NCBI GenBank assembly: GCA_005503085.1
Contig: SCOI01000020.1
Span: 1-64,000, forward strand
Source of the DNA: Burkholderiales bacterium C2
GTDB taxonomy: Bacteria > Pseudomonadota > Gammaproteobacteria > Burkholderiales > Burkholderiaceae_C
DNA: 64,000 nt
Reading direction: 5' to 3'
The translations under genes were made by a program, and so were the position numbers. Under the pieces are notes generated by a model. The model did not search any database. It was given only the letters and a program-made list of their open reading frames with translations, and had not been told where the DNA came from. Below are positions 1 to 8,375 of this stretch, in pieces. Each line of letters starts with the position of its first letter. Positions within the stretch are counted from its first letter, which is position 1.

Positions 1-60
1 AAATGACTCAGCGCCGATGATAGTGCGGATTCCCGTGTGAAAGTAGGTCATCGTCAGGCT
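1..60 (+). rRNA. rrf: 5S ribosomal RNA, 3' end (partial)
   Basis: The first 60 bases read as the 3' half of a proteobacterial 5S rRNA: a GCGCCGATGATAGTG segment, then GGATTCCCGTGTGAAAGTAGG, ending in the CATCGTCAGGCT that closes helix I. The 5' part lies outside the window. A strong rho-independent terminator follows directly, so this is the end of an rRNA operon transcribed into the window. The 3' end is placed by family resemblance and may be off by one or two bases. Confidence 0.93.
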
Positions 61-74
61 AATATCCCCAGAAA

Positions 75-103
75 CCCCCGCCTCGCAAGAGGCGGGGGTT
101 TTT
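75..103 (+). terminator. rRNA operon terminator
   Basis: A perfect 10-bp GC-rich stem (75-84 with 89-98) with a GCAA tetraloop is followed by five T residues. It lies 14 bases after the 5S rRNA and is a textbook intrinsic terminator for the rRNA operon. Confidence 0.93.
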
Positions 104-123
104 GCTTTGGGGGTTTGGTCAGC

Positions 124-1071
124 TCATGTGGGCTGCAGTTGTCCGTCGCGCCGCCGTATCGCGCCGCTCTTCAGCAACTCATCGATCAACTCGATACTCC
201 AGGCCTGCAGGCTCTGTGATTGGAAATAGCCCTGCCATAGCTTGCGATGAATCGGCGTCACCATCAGCCAGTCCAGCAGAAGTTGCTGAGCTTGGTTGGT
301 GGCCTCCAGCAGATGAAACATGATCAAGGCCTTCGCCGCATGGCGCGCATGACGGTCGGGGCGTTGCCGGAAGAATGTCAGGCGCGAACGTGCCTCGCTC
401 AGCGCGGCGGCGACGTCGTCGAACGGCGCACCGTGACCTGGGATGACCAGTGCGGGATTCAAGGATTCGATCAGGTCCAGCGTAGCCTGGATCTCGTCGA
501 AAGCGTCTATGCCATCGATCTCGGGGAAGACGATGCCGAAGCCTCGCTCCCACAGCGCATCGGCCGAGATCAGTAGTCGCGATTCCGGCTCGAACAGGAT
601 GATGGAGTGAGGATCATGACCGGGCGCGGCGTGAACTTCCCAGTCCCTTCCGGCCTGCCGTAGCCGCTCACCGGGCGCGAGGGCTCGGGTGGGCGCGAAC
701 CGAGGGCATTGCTGGCCGGTCGCCTCGTAGCTGAGCTTGGCTTCGTCCCAATGCTTGGCCGCCTCAAAGTCACCGGGGGGGATCCAGATCGGGCAGTGGT
801 GCAGTGCCTGCAGATGTGCGTTGCCTCCGCAGTGGTCGGAATGCAGGTGGGTATTGACGATCAGGCGTAGCGGTCTGCCGGGCGCATCGGCCGCCAGGGC
901 TGCAGCCAGCAAGGCCGCCGTCTGTTGCGCATGCGTGCAGTAGCCGCTGTCGATCAGGACCGTGCCGCGCTCGTCCCCGCCCAACACCACCGAGTTGGAC
1001 GACAGCCAACCCCGCTCGATGAGTTGCAGGCCGGGAGGGAGCGAGCGAGGATTGCCCAACTCTGCAGTCAT
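124..1071 (-). CDS. MBL-fold metallo-hydrolase
   Basis: A 315-residue metallo-beta-lactamase-fold hydrolase. The metal-binding signature HLHSDH is at residues 75-80, a further metal-ligand histidine sits in APGHD near residue 152, the bridging aspartate is in SADALW near 171, and a late IPGHG histidine is near 214. The C-terminal third is helical, as in the larger subgroup of glyoxalase-II-like hydrolases. The substrate cannot be told from sequence. Its ATG overlaps the TGA of the upstream acyl-CoA synthetase gene (ATGA), so the two are translationally coupled. A thioesterase or lactonase role beside fatty-acid activation is a reasonable guess but only inference. Confidence 0.88.
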   Translation of the reverse strand: MTAELGNPRSLPPGLQLIERGWLSSNSVVLGGDERGTVLIDSGYCTHAQQTAALLAAALAADAPGRPLRLIVNTHLHSDHCGGNAHLQALHHCPIWIPPGDFEAAKHWDEAKLSYEATGQQCPRFAPTRALAPGERLRQAGRDWEVHAAPGHDPHSIILFEPESRLLISADALWERGFGIVFPEIDGIDAFDEIQATLDLIESLNPALVIPGHGAPFDDVAAALSEARSRLTFFRQRPDRHARHAAKALIMFHLLEATNQAQQLLLDWLMVTPIHRKLWQGYFQSQSLQAWSIELIDELLKSGAIRRRDGQLQPT

Positions 1072-2768
1072 CAGGCCGCTGTACGCAACTCACGCCGCAG
1101 GATCTTGCCGACATTGCTCTTAGGCAACTCGTCGCGGAACTCGATGTACTTGGGCCGCTTGTAGGCCGTCAGTTGTTGATGGCAGAAAGCGCTCAGATCC
1201 TCCTCGGCCAGGGCCGGGTCTTGCTTGACGACATAGAGCTTGACCGTCTCCCCGGAGCGCGAATCGGGGATGCCGACCGCCGCGCATTCCAGCACGCCGG
1301 GATGCATATTGACGACCTGCTCGATCTCGGTCGGATAGACATTGAAACCGGACACCAGAATCATGTCCTTCTTGCGGTCGACGATGCGGATATAGCCGTC
1401 GGCATCCATCACGCCGATATCCCCGCTCTTGAAGAAGCCGTCCGCGTACATCACGTTGGCGGTCTCGTCCGGGCGGTTCCAGTAGCCGGCCATCACCTGC
1501 GGCCCGCGGATGCAGATCTCGCCACGCTCGCCCAGCGGCATGTCCTGCCCGTCGTCATCGCGGATCGCGATCTCGGTCGAGGGCACGGGCAAGCCGATCG
1601 AGCCATTGAAATCATGCACATCCATGCGGTTGATGGTCGCCACCGGGGCCGTCTCCGACAGGCCGTAGCCCTCGACCACCGGACAGCCTGTGATCTTCAG
1701 CCACTTCTCGGCCGTGGCCTGCTGCACCGCCATGCCGCCGCCGTTGGAGATCACCAGCTCACTGAAGTCCAGCCGGGCAAAAGCCGGTTCATTGGCCAGC
1801 GCGTTGAACAGGGTGTTGACCGCCGGGAACATATTCACCTTGTAGCTCTGCAGGGTGCGGATGAAGCCGGGGATGTCGCGCGGGTTGGGAATCAGCAGAT
1901 TCGTCATCCCCAGGCGGGCGCCGAGCATATAGCAGGCCGTCAGCGCGAAGATGTGATACAGCGGCAGCGCGCAGACCGAGGTCATCGGCTTGTTGCCGAG
2001 CTTGGCCATCATCGGCGCGAACCAGGCCTCGGCCTGCAGGATATTGGCCACCACATTGCGGTGCAGCAAGGTCGCGCCCTTGGACAGGCCGGTCGTGCCG
2101 CCGGTGTATTGCAGAAAGGCGACGTCGTCCGGCCCCACATCGACCCGCGACAGATTCATGCGCGAGCCTTCTTCCAGCGCGCGATTGAAGCGGGTCACGC
2201 TGCGCCCCGGCTCGGTGGGCAAGCGGAACTCGGGCACCATCTTCTTCACATGGCGCACCGCAAAGTTGATCAGCGGCCCGCGCCACCAGTTCAACATATC
2301 GCCGAGCCCGGTCAGCAGCACATGGCGCACCGGGGTGCGCTCGATGACTTCTTCCAAGGTCGTCGCGAAGTTCTCCAGCACGATGATGGCTTGCGCGCCC
2401 GAGTCCTTCAGCTGATGTTCGAGCTCACGCGGCGTGTACAGCGGATTGACGTTCACCACCGTATAGCCGGCGCGCAGAATGGCGGCGATCGCCACCATGT
2501 ACTGCAGCACATTGGGCATCATGATGGCGACGCGCGCGCCGCGCTCCAGGCCTTTGGACTGCAGCCAGGCCCCCAGCGCCTGAGACAGCTCGTTGACCTC
2601 GCCAAAGCGCAGGCGCTGATCCATGCAGACCGCCGCATCGCGATCGGCGTGTTTGCGGAAAGCCTCTTCCAGCAGCTCCACCAGCGACTTGTACGCGTCC
2701 ACACGGATCTCCGCCGGCACGCCCTCCGGGTAGCTTTTCAGCCAGGGCTTGGTCGCCAAATCTTGCAC
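1071..2768 (-). CDS. fadD: long-chain fatty acid--CoA ligase
   Basis: A 565-residue ANL-superfamily adenylate-forming enzyme that activates free fatty acids to acyl-CoA with ATP, feeding beta-oxidation. The ATP-binding P-loop appears as YTGGTTGLSKG, followed by the GYGLSETAP motif, the GEICIRGPQVMAGYW motif and a C-terminal GKILRREL with the catalytic lysine. Length and motif order match proteobacterial FadD, and the N-terminal motif KPWLKSYPEGVP is typical of it. It is the first gene of a two-gene unit with the MBL-fold hydrolase. The start ATG at 2768 has an upstream purine-rich stretch. The exact chain-length preference is unknown. Confidence 0.93.
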   Translation of the reverse strand: MQDLATKPWLKSYPEGVPAEIRVDAYKSLVELLEEAFRKHADRDAAVCMDQRLRFGEVNELSQALGAWLQSKGLERGARVAIMMPNVLQYMVAIAAILRAGYTVVNVNPLYTPRELEHQLKDSGAQAIIVLENFATTLEEVIERTPVRHVLLTGLGDMLNWWRGPLINFAVRHVKKMVPEFRLPTEPGRSVTRFNRALEEGSRMNLSRVDVGPDDVAFLQYTGGTTGLSKGATLLHRNVVANILQAEAWFAPMMAKLGNKPMTSVCALPLYHIFALTACYMLGARLGMTNLLIPNPRDIPGFIRTLQSYKVNMFPAVNTLFNALANEPAFARLDFSELVISNGGGMAVQQATAEKWLKITGCPVVEGYGLSETAPVATINRMDVHDFNGSIGLPVPSTEIAIRDDDGQDMPLGERGEICIRGPQVMAGYWNRPDETANVMYADGFFKSGDIGVMDADGYIRIVDRKKDMILVSGFNVYPTEIEQVVNMHPGVLECAAVGIPDSRSGETVKLYVVKQDPALAEEDLSAFCHQQLTAYKRPKYIEFRDELPKSNVGKILRRELRTAA

Positions 2769-2846
2769 CGTTGTCTCCTTCGCGTCCCTGCGTGGGGACG
2801 ACCTTGTTTGCGGTGACTGATACTCGGCTGCGCAGGGGGGCGAGGG

Positions 2847-3590
2847 CTAGGGTAATTGCCCTAGTGACTCGTCACCTGGGGGACAAGCCGCCAGCCGCGC
2901 CAGCGCATCGGGTGCATACAGCGCGTCGACAAGGGCCTGTTCCCGCTGCCGCACGATGTCCAGAAACTCCTGCGCGCCCTGCATGGCCTTGAAGGTGTCG
3001 AAACCATTCTCGAGAAAATGCTGCAGCTCCGACAGGCCTGCCGCCGCCGCCGGCCCGCGCATCATGCGCAAGGCCTGGCGCAGCAGCGGCTTGCGTGTGA
3101 AGCCCTCCATGGTCCGTCCGATGGCCAGGGTCAGCGCGATCTGCTGCTCTCGCTCGGCCGGGCGGGCCGAGGCCTGCCAGGCGCCGATATAGGCGGCCCG
3201 GTCCAGCGCCGGACTGTCCAATTGCTGGGCCATCCGCGTGTCGAGCTGCTCGGACAGGCCATGCAACTGGGCCAGCTGCTCCACTGTGGTCACCACCTCG
3301 GCCGGGAACAGCCTGACCAGGGCCGGCACAACGCGCGCGAACTGCGCATCGCGCCGGCTGAAGTCACCCGGGCCGTACAGCTCTTCGAGGAAAAAGCGGG
3401 CGGCGCCGGCATAGCGCGGGCTTTGCAGCAGATCGGCATAGCTGCGCTCGAAGCGTGCCTGCTGATAGCGCTTGAGCGCCTGAACCTTGGCCAGCAGCGG
3501 CGGCGAGGCCGCCCGCAAGGCCAGCTGCGCGCTGACGATCTGCAGATGGTTCAGGATCCGCTGGGCTTGGCTGGCGGTCTCGGTGGGCAT
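2847..3590 (-). CDS. conserved hypothetical protein, FFLEELYGP type
   Basis: A 247-residue, mostly helical protein with no membrane segment or signal peptide. It carries the conserved stretches RYAGAARFFLEELYGPGDFSRRD and, near the C-terminus, FDTFKAMQGAQEFLDIV. I recognise these as a family of uncharacterised proteobacterial proteins but know of no assigned function. I chose the ATG at 3590 (MPTETASQAQ) because the upstream 22 residues of the longer frame are low-complexity and unlike the rest. It is divergent from the lipase-like gene that starts at 3673. Confidence 0.75.
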   Translation of the reverse strand: MPTETASQAQRILNHLQIVSAQLALRAASPPLLAKVQALKRYQQARFERSYADLLQSPRYAGAARFFLEELYGPGDFSRRDAQFARVVPALVRLFPAEVVTTVEQLAQLHGLSEQLDTRMAQQLDSPALDRAAYIGAWQASARPAEREQQIALTLAIGRTMEGFTRKPLLRQALRMMRGPAAAAGLSELQHFLENGFDTFKAMQGAQEFLDIVRQREQALVDALYAPDALARLAACPPGDESLGQLP

Positions 3591-3672
3591 GGGCGGCTGG
3601 TGGCGTGATCTGGGGCAATAAGCGGTGATTGTGCCGGGCGATGCGTGCCGGCCCATCGGCGATGATGCCGAG

Positions 3673-4596
3673 ATGAATGCTCGTATCCAACGTTTTCAAA
3701 TGATGCTGCGCCTGCTGCTGGCCCTGGGCGCGCTGCTGTGGCTGTGGCCACGCGGGCCGGTGCTGGCGATCTCGACCGGCCTGCTGCTGTTCTGGTTCTA
3801 TGGCCTGGTGATGGCGTTGAATTTCGGCCTCTTGCTGCGCATCAACGCGAGCGCGACCACGGCCCCAGGCGCGCTGCAGCTGCTGCGCGCCTGGTGGGCC
3901 GAGTTCTGGACCTGCGAGTGGGTGTTCGGTGTCCAGCAGCCCTTCGCGGAGCGGCGCCTGCCCGATCATCTGCCGCCGCCGAGCGTGTCGGCGCAAGCCC
4001 CGCGCGGCGTGCTGCTGCTGCATGGCTATACCTGCAACCGGGGCTTGTGGAATCACTGGCTGCCGCAGCTGCGTCAGCGCGGCCATGCCTATCTGGCGCT
4101 GAGCATGGAGCCGGCCTTCGGTTCGATCGACGCCTATGCGGACGCCATCGAGGCGGCGGTGCGCCGTCTGGCGCAGGTGACCGGCCGGCCGCCGCTGATC
4201 GTCGCCCACAGCATGGGCGGGCTGGCGGTGCGGGCCTGGTGGCGCCGCCATGGCGGCGATACCGCCCGCCTGCACCGCATCGTCACGCTGGGCAGCCCGC
4301 ATGCCGGCACCTTGATGGCCAATTTCTCATCGGCCACCAACGCCCGCCAGATGCGGCGCGGCAGCGCCTGGCTGCAGGAACTGGCCGCTCAGGAGGCGCC
4401 CGAATTCCGTCAGCGTTTCATCTGCTACTACAGCAACTGCGACCAAATCGTCTGCCCGGCCGGCACCGCTGTGCTGGCCGACGCCGAGGCTCGTTACAAG
4501 CCCGGTGTCGGCCATCTCCGGCTGGCCTTTGACGGCGCGGTGCTCGATGAGGTGCTGGGCGAGCTGAGCGCCGCTGACTTCAGGCCTCGGCCTTGA
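3673..4596 (+). CDS. membrane-anchored alpha/beta hydrolase (lipase-like)
   Basis: A 307-residue alpha/beta-hydrolase. Two hydrophobic segments lie near the N-terminus (roughly residues 8-45), so the catalytic domain is probably tethered to the inner membrane. The oxyanion region is VLLLHGYTCNRG, the nucleophile elbow is AHSMGG, and later GSPHAGT and the C-terminal GVGHLRL give the likely catalytic histidine. The GSPHAGT element resembles triacylglycerol lipases of the LipA/EstA type. The start at 3673 was chosen over the upstream frame extension, which is charged and lacks family similarity. Its 3' end overlaps the convergent hppD gene by 17 bp. Confidence 0.82.
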   Translation: MNARIQRFQMMLRLLLALGALLWLWPRGPVLAISTGLLLFWFYGLVMALNFGLLLRINASATTAPGALQLLRAWWAEFWTCEWVFGVQQPFAERRLPDHLPPPSVSAQAPRGVLLLHGYTCNRGLWNHWLPQLRQRGHAYLALSMEPAFGSIDAYADAIEAAVRRLAQVTGRPPLIVAHSMGGLAVRAWWRRHGGDTARLHRIVTLGSPHAGTLMANFSSATNARQMRRGSAWLQELAAQEAPEFRQRFICYYSNCDQIVCPAGTAVLADAEARYKPGVGHLRLAFDGAVLDEVLGELSAADFRPRP

Positions 4597-5707
4597 GCAC
4601 GCCGCGGCGGATCTGGTCCAGCTCGATGCTCTCGAACAAGGCCTTGAAGTTGCCCTCGCCGAAACCCTCATTGCCCTTGCGCTGAATCAGCTCGAAGAAG
4701 ATCGGGCCGATCACCTCCTTGGTGAAGATCTGCAGCAGCAGTTCGTTGGGCGCGTCCAGATGGGCGGCGCCGTCGATCAGGATCTTCAGGCGGCGCAGCT
4801 CTTCGACGTTTTCGCCGTGGCCCGGCAGGCGCTTGTCGATCAAGTCGAAGTAGGTGCCGATGGTGTCCTGGAACTGCACGCCGGTACCGCGCATGCCTTC
4901 GACGGTCTTGTAGATGTCGTCGCTGCCCATCGCGACGTGCTGGATGCCTTCGCCGTGATACAGGTCCAGATACTCGGCGATCTGGCTCTTGTCGTCGCTG
5001 CTCTCGTTGATCGGGATGCGGATCTTGCCGCAGGGGCTGGTCATGGCCTTGCTCTTCAGGCCGGTCAGCTTGCCCTCGATGTCGAAGTAGCGCACCTCGC
5101 GGAAATTGAAGAAGCGCTCGTAGAACTCGGCCCATTCCTTCATGCGGCCGCGGAACACATTGTGGGTCAGGTGGTCGATATAGGTCAGGCCGTGGCCGAC
5201 CGGGTTGGCATCGACCGGCAGGCCTTGCGCGTCCAGCAGCGGCACGAAGTCGACGTCGTAGATGCTGATATTGCCGATCGCACCGGTGGGCGCACCGTTC
5301 TTGCCCTGCCAGCGGTCGACGAAGTAGATCAGCGAGTCGCCGATGCCCTTGATCGCCGGGATGTTCAGCTCCATCGGGCCGGCCTTGTTGTCAAAGCCCC
5401 AGGCGCCCAGTTCCAGCGCGCGCTTGTAGGCCTGGGCGGCGTCCTTGACGCGGAAGGCGATCGCGCAAATCGACGGGCCGTGCAGGCGCGCGAAGCGCTG
5501 GGCGAAGCTGTCGCTCTCGGCGTTGATGATGAAGTTCACGCCACCCTGGCGGTACAGCGTCACGTTCTTGTGGCGGTGCTTGGCCACGGCGGTGAAGCCC
5601 ATGGTCTCGAAGAGCTGGCCCAAAGCGGTCGGATCGGGAGCGGCGAACTCGATGAACTCGAAGCCGTCGGTGCCCATCGGGTTGTCCCAGGGGGTGAGTG
5701 CTGCCAT
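4580..5707 (-). CDS. hppD: 4-hydroxyphenylpyruvate dioxygenase
   Basis: A 375-residue Fe(II)-dependent dioxygenase converting 4-hydroxyphenylpyruvate to homogentisate in tyrosine catabolism. It has two VOC-type halves. The iron ligands are visible as the histidine in YIDHLTHN, the histidine in GIQHVAM and the glutamate in FFELIQRKG. Length and motifs match bacterial HPPD. The start is the ATG at 5707 (MAALTPWDNP); the open frame continues upstream but that part has no family similarity. It is divergent from an Lrp/AsnC regulator with two dyads between them, which is the usual arrangement for a locally regulated amino-acid catabolic gene. Confidence 0.96.
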   Translation of the reverse strand: MAALTPWDNPMGTDGFEFIEFAAPDPTALGQLFETMGFTAVAKHRHKNVTLYRQGGVNFIINAESDSFAQRFARLHGPSICAIAFRVKDAAQAYKRALELGAWGFDNKAGPMELNIPAIKGIGDSLIYFVDRWQGKNGAPTGAIGNISIYDVDFVPLLDAQGLPVDANPVGHGLTYIDHLTHNVFRGRMKEWAEFYERFFNFREVRYFDIEGKLTGLKSKAMTSPCGKIRIPINESSDDKSQIAEYLDLYHGEGIQHVAMGSDDIYKTVEGMRGTGVQFQDTIGTYFDLIDKRLPGHGENVEELRRLKILIDGAAHLDAPNELLLQIFTKEVIGPIFFELIQRKGNEGFGEGNFKALFESIELDQIRRGVLKAEA

Positions 5708-5762
5708 GGCGGGGTCTCCTGCATATGCCTTGCGATGGATCAAGACTGTAGGCGCGAGCGGG

Positions 5763-5777
5763 CGCAGGATTCCTGCG
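5763..5777. promoter_or_regulatory. 15-bp palindrome, candidate Lrp-type operator
   Basis: CGCAGGA-T-TCCTGCG is a perfect 15-bp dyad centred at 5770 in the hppD/Lrp intergenic region. The half-site ATCCTGC recurs at 5811-5817 and ATCCTGG at 5822-5828, just ahead of the regulator start codon. This fits an operator read by the adjacent Lrp/AsnC protein. The assignment is inference from position and symmetry. Confidence 0.55.
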
Positions 5778-5780
5778 AGT

Positions 5781-5810
5781 TTCGGCGCTGAACTCTTGCG
5801 GCGCGCCGAA
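5781..5810. promoter_or_regulatory. inverted repeat in hppD/Lrp intergenic region
   Basis: TTCGGCGC (5781-5788) and GCGCCGAA (5803-5810) form an 8-bp perfect inverted repeat with a 14-nt spacer. It sits immediately beside the CGCAGGATTCCTGCG palindrome. It may be a second regulator site or part of the divergent promoters. Confidence 0.4.
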
Positions 5811-5830
5811 ATCCTGCAAAAATCCTGGTT

Positions 5831-6313
5831 ATGGAAAACGGATCCCAGCTCGATGCGATAGACCGGCGCATATTGCGGGCGCTGCAGCTCGACGGCCGCG
5901 TCACCTATGACGCGCTGGCCGCCCAGGTCAATCTGTCGGCCTCGGCCGTGCTGCGCCGGGTGCGGCGGCTGGAGGAGTCGGGCGCGATCTCGGCCTATGT
6001 GGCCCTGGTGCGGCCCGAGGCGGTGGGCCTGGCGCTGACCGCGTACATCAATGTCCGCCTGGAAAAGCATACCGAGAGCCATAAGCGCAACCCGATGGAC
6101 CTGTTCCGCGCGGCGGTGCAGACCTGGCCCGAGGTCGTCGAGTGCGCGGCCCTGACCGGCGAGATGGACTATCTGCTGCGCGTGCTGGTGCAGGACATGG
6201 CGCATTACGCCCGCTTCATCACTGAGACCCTGCTGAAGCATCCCAGCGTGCAGGACTGCAAGACCAGCTTTGTGCTGGACCGCGTCAAGAACACGACGGC
6301 GGTGCCGGTCTAA
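5831..6313 (+). CDS. Lrp/AsnC family transcriptional regulator
   Basis: A 160-residue regulator with an N-terminal winged helix-turn-helix (about residues 8-65, with LDAIDRRILRALQLDGR and the recognition part LSASAVLRRVRRLEESG). A C-terminal RAM/AsnC ligand-binding domain follows (residues 70-150, with GEMDYLLRVLVQDMAHY). It is divergent from hppD and probably controls it, perhaps in response to an aromatic amino acid or keto acid. The final residues overlap the convergent methyltransferase gene by 4 bp. Confidence 0.93.
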   Translation: MENGSQLDAIDRRILRALQLDGRVTYDALAAQVNLSASAVLRRVRRLEESGAISAYVALVRPEAVGLALTAYINVRLEKHTESHKRNPMDLFRAAVQTWPEVVECAALTGEMDYLLRVLVQDMAHYARFITETLLKHPSVQDCKTSFVLDRVKNTTAVPV

Positions 6314-6915
6314 ATCCTGGTGAGCACCACCGGCAGCTCGGCCCAGCCCTGGCCATGGGCGACCGCCGCATAGGGCGGTGCCGGCCACTGCCAGCGCTCG
6401 GCCGGGAACAGCGCGCGCATCGCGTTGATATCGCCGTGATAGGGCGGGCCTTCGACGAAGCCCTGGCCCGCCGATTCGCGCCGCGCCTGCATGAACAGCG
6501 CCAGCAGCAGGCCGCCGGGCTTGAGCCAGCGCAGCAGCTGATCGGCATAGGCGCGCCACTGATCGGGATGCAGCGCACACAAACAAGTCTGCTCATAGAC
6601 CCGGTCCACCGGTACGGCGGGCTGCCATTGCAAGACATCGGCCTGCTCGACCCGACCCGGCAGCGTGCCCAGGCGCTCGCGCGCCAGCGCCACGGCCGCC
6701 GGCGCATAGTCCAGCCCGGTGGCCGCGATGCCGGCCTGGCCCAGCTGCAGCAGCTCATGGCCGCGTCCGCAGCCGGGCACCAGCACCGCATGCTCGGGGG
6801 TCAGCAAGCCCTGATCCAGCCACAGCTGCAGCTGCGGATGCGGCGCACCCCGATCCCAGGGCGTCTGCCCGGATTCGAAACGCTGCTGCCAGAAGTCCTG
6901 CGTCGGGCCGGCCAT
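6310..6915 (-). CDS. thiopurine S-methyltransferase-like SAM-dependent methyltransferase
   Basis: A 201-residue methyltransferase of the TPMT family. The N-terminal block FWQQRFESGQTPWDRGAPHP is characteristic. The SAM-binding motif I is VLVPGCGRGHELLQL, an acidic motif follows at TGLDYAPAAV, and the family stretch EQTCLCALHPDQW is present. Bacterial members methylate metalloids or thiols; the natural substrate here is unknown. Only one base separates it from the HDOD gene upstream on the same strand, so they are likely co-transcribed. Confidence 0.88.
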   Translation of the reverse strand: MAGPTQDFWQQRFESGQTPWDRGAPHPQLQLWLDQGLLTPEHAVLVPGCGRGHELLQLGQAGIAATGLDYAPAAVALARERLGTLPGRVEQADVLQWQPAVPVDRVYEQTCLCALHPDQWRAYADQLLRWLKPGGLLLALFMQARRESAGQGFVEGPPYHGDINAMRALFPAERWQWPAPPYAAVAHGQGWAELPVVLTRI

Positions 6916-6916
6916 C

Positions 6917-7759
6917 TCAATAGAGCTCGTGCAGCAGCTTCAGGGTCGGCTCCTGCCGCATATTCAGCAGGGTCGCGATATCGCTGATGTCGTCGGGGAT
7001 GGCCGCGTCGTCCCAGCCGTCGGCCGTGTGGCGGGCCAGCCGAACGGCCAGGCGCACGCACTGCACCTGCGGGTCATGCAGGCGCTTGTCGTCGGTGATA
7101 TGGGTCAGCAGCTCGGGCAGGCGCCAGGCCTTCATCAGCGATTGCTCCAGATCGGCCAGCTCGATGTTCAGGATCTCGCGCTGCACCGCCGCGCTGCGCA
7201 GATGGCGGTCGGCCTGCTGGCGTGCGCGGATCTGCAGCGCCAGCTCGGGCGCGTGGCACCACAGCAGCATCTCGGCAAAGTCATGCAGCATCGCGGCGCT
7301 GTGGATCACCGCCGCATCCGGGTCCATGCGATGGGCGGCAAAGCCCAGCGCAAAGCGGGCCGCGCGCTCGGCCCGCTTCAGCACCCGCTGCAGGCCTTGC
7401 AGCGCCTCGGGCTGGCCGGCCAAGCGGTCCTCCACCGTCGCCTGCGGGCCGAAGGCCGTGAAGAAGGGCGTGATGCCCATCAGCACCAGGGCCGCGGTGA
7501 CGGTCTCGGCGTCGGTCAGCAGCCGGCTGGAGCGATGCGAGGCCGCATAGGCCAGCACCTTCAAGGTCATCAGCGGGTCGGTCGCGACCATCTCGCCGAT
7601 GCTGTTGGCATCGAAGGCGTCCTCATTGGCCCGCATCAACTCCAGCGACTCGGCAGTCGCTGCGAGCACGGGAATCTCCGCGTCGCGGAACACCGCTGTC
7701 CACCAGGACAGATCGGGTAGGGCCTTGCGCAGCGGAATGGGGCTGGTGGACGCGGGCAT
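6917..7759 (-). CDS. HDOD domain protein
   Basis: A 280-residue protein largely occupied by an HDOD domain (about residues 25-220). Visible elements are IPVLAATAESLELM, a metal-phosphohydrolase-like HSAAMLHDFAEMLLW and the helical tail seen in stand-alone HDOD proteins. The family contributes to signal transduction in betaproteobacteria, but most members lack proven enzymatic activity. No partner domain (EAL, REC) is fused. It heads a probable two-gene unit with the methyltransferase. Confidence 0.85.
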   Translation of the reverse strand: MPASTSPIPLRKALPDLSWWTAVFRDAEIPVLAATAESLELMRANEDAFDANSIGEMVATDPLMTLKVLAYAASHRSSRLLTDAETVTAALVLMGITPFFTAFGPQATVEDRLAGQPEALQGLQRVLKRAERAARFALGFAAHRMDPDAAVIHSAAMLHDFAEMLLWCHAPELALQIRARQQADRHLRSAAVQREILNIELADLEQSLMKAWRLPELLTHITDDKRLHDPQVQCVRLAVRLARHTADGWDDAAIPDDISDIATLLNMRQEPTLKLLHELY

Positions 7760-7867
7760 GGGTGCGGGTCGGGTTGCTGGTGCAGGGGTGGCGGTAATCG
7801 TATATCGGCATCCCTGCGTCCATCTTGACCCATACCGCCAGCGCCACCAGACCCAGCAGTGCAGGCA

Positions 7868-8131
7868 TCACAGCCGTGTCACTCCGTGCAGCGTGCCAAC
7901 CAGGCGGCCGTCCACATAGAGCGCTCCCTCGGGCGCGCCGGCCTCGGCGTAGAACTCCAGCTCCGGCGCGCGACGCCTGCGGCCATGGGCGCCGCTCAGG
8001 TGCTCGGCCAGACGGGCCAGGCGGGCGCTGGCACTGCGCAGGCCGCCGGCCAGGCTATGCCGCCAGCCTTGCTGGCTCACCGCGGCCTCGGGCCAGCGGC
8101 GCAGCGCGTGAACTTGTTGCTGTCTCATCAT
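7868..8131 (-). CDS. small conserved hypothetical protein
   Basis: An 87-residue protein with a basic, arginine-rich N-terminal two-thirds and a C-terminal strand-rich tail PEGALYVDGRLVGTLHGVTRL. Two ATG codons lie in tandem at 8131 and 8128, and a GGAGAAGAA ribosome-binding site precedes them. The codon pattern matches neighbouring genes, and the orderly C-terminal motif looks conserved, so I accept it as a real gene. I do not recognise a function. No transmembrane segment is evident. Confidence 0.6.
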   Translation of the reverse strand: MMRQQQVHALRRWPEAAVSQQGWRHSLAGGLRSASARLARLAEHLSGAHGRRRRAPELEFYAEAGAPEGALYVDGRLVGTLHGVTRL

Positions 8132-8161
8132 GATTCTTCTCCATCGTTGTCGCCGCCCGTC

Positions 8162-8347
8162 TCAGGGGCTGCGATCGCTGTCGCTGCGCCAGATTTGCTG
8201 GCGCAGTTCGAGATTGGCTTGTTGGCGTTGCGCCTTCGGCGCGCTGCCGTGGCGACCGGCCTGACGCATCAGGCTGGGCGCGACCAGAGGGTTGCGCGGC
8301 TTGCGCAGATTCAGGATCTGCGGCCGGGGAGAGGTGAACTGAGTCAT
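8162..8347 (-). CDS. small basic protein, RNPLVA type
   Basis: A 61-residue basic protein containing KPRNPLVAPSLMRQAGRHG and a charged helical tail. The RNPLVA..R.AG.H pattern resembles a family of tiny uncharacterised proteobacterial proteins, possibly nucleic-acid or ribosome associated (inference only). I place the start at 8347, which has a clear AAGGAG ribosome-binding site eight bases upstream. A 15-bp dyad at 8361-8375 sits just ahead of that site. Confidence 0.6.
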   Translation of the reverse strand: MTQFTSPRPQILNLRKPRNPLVAPSLMRQAGRHGSAPKAQRQQANLELRQQIWRSDSDRSP

Positions 8348-8360
8348 CAAAACACTCCTT

Positions 8361-8375
8361 GCGAACCGGGTTCGC
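8361..8375. promoter_or_regulatory. dyad next to a ribosome-binding site
   Basis: GCGAACC-G-GGTTCGC is a perfect 15-bp dyad ending only a few bases before the AAGGAG Shine-Dalgarno of the small basic protein gene on the minus strand. It could be an operator or a short RNA hairpin affecting translation. No other support is visible. Confidence 0.35.

Noticed and set aside
1173-2816. A long plus-strand open frame opposite fadD
   Set aside because: It is antisense to a gene with complete family motifs, and its product is a His/Arg/Gln-rich composition artefact. Similar long antisense frames opposite the hybrid kinase, the TonB receptors and the EF-G-like gene were rejected for the same reason.
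2847-2864. Inverted repeat CTAGGG-TAATTG-CCCTAG near fadD, considered as an operator or terminator
   Set aside because: It lies inside the last six codons of the hypothetical gene and includes its stop codon; there is no T tract and it is over 75 bases from the fadD start. It could be chance.
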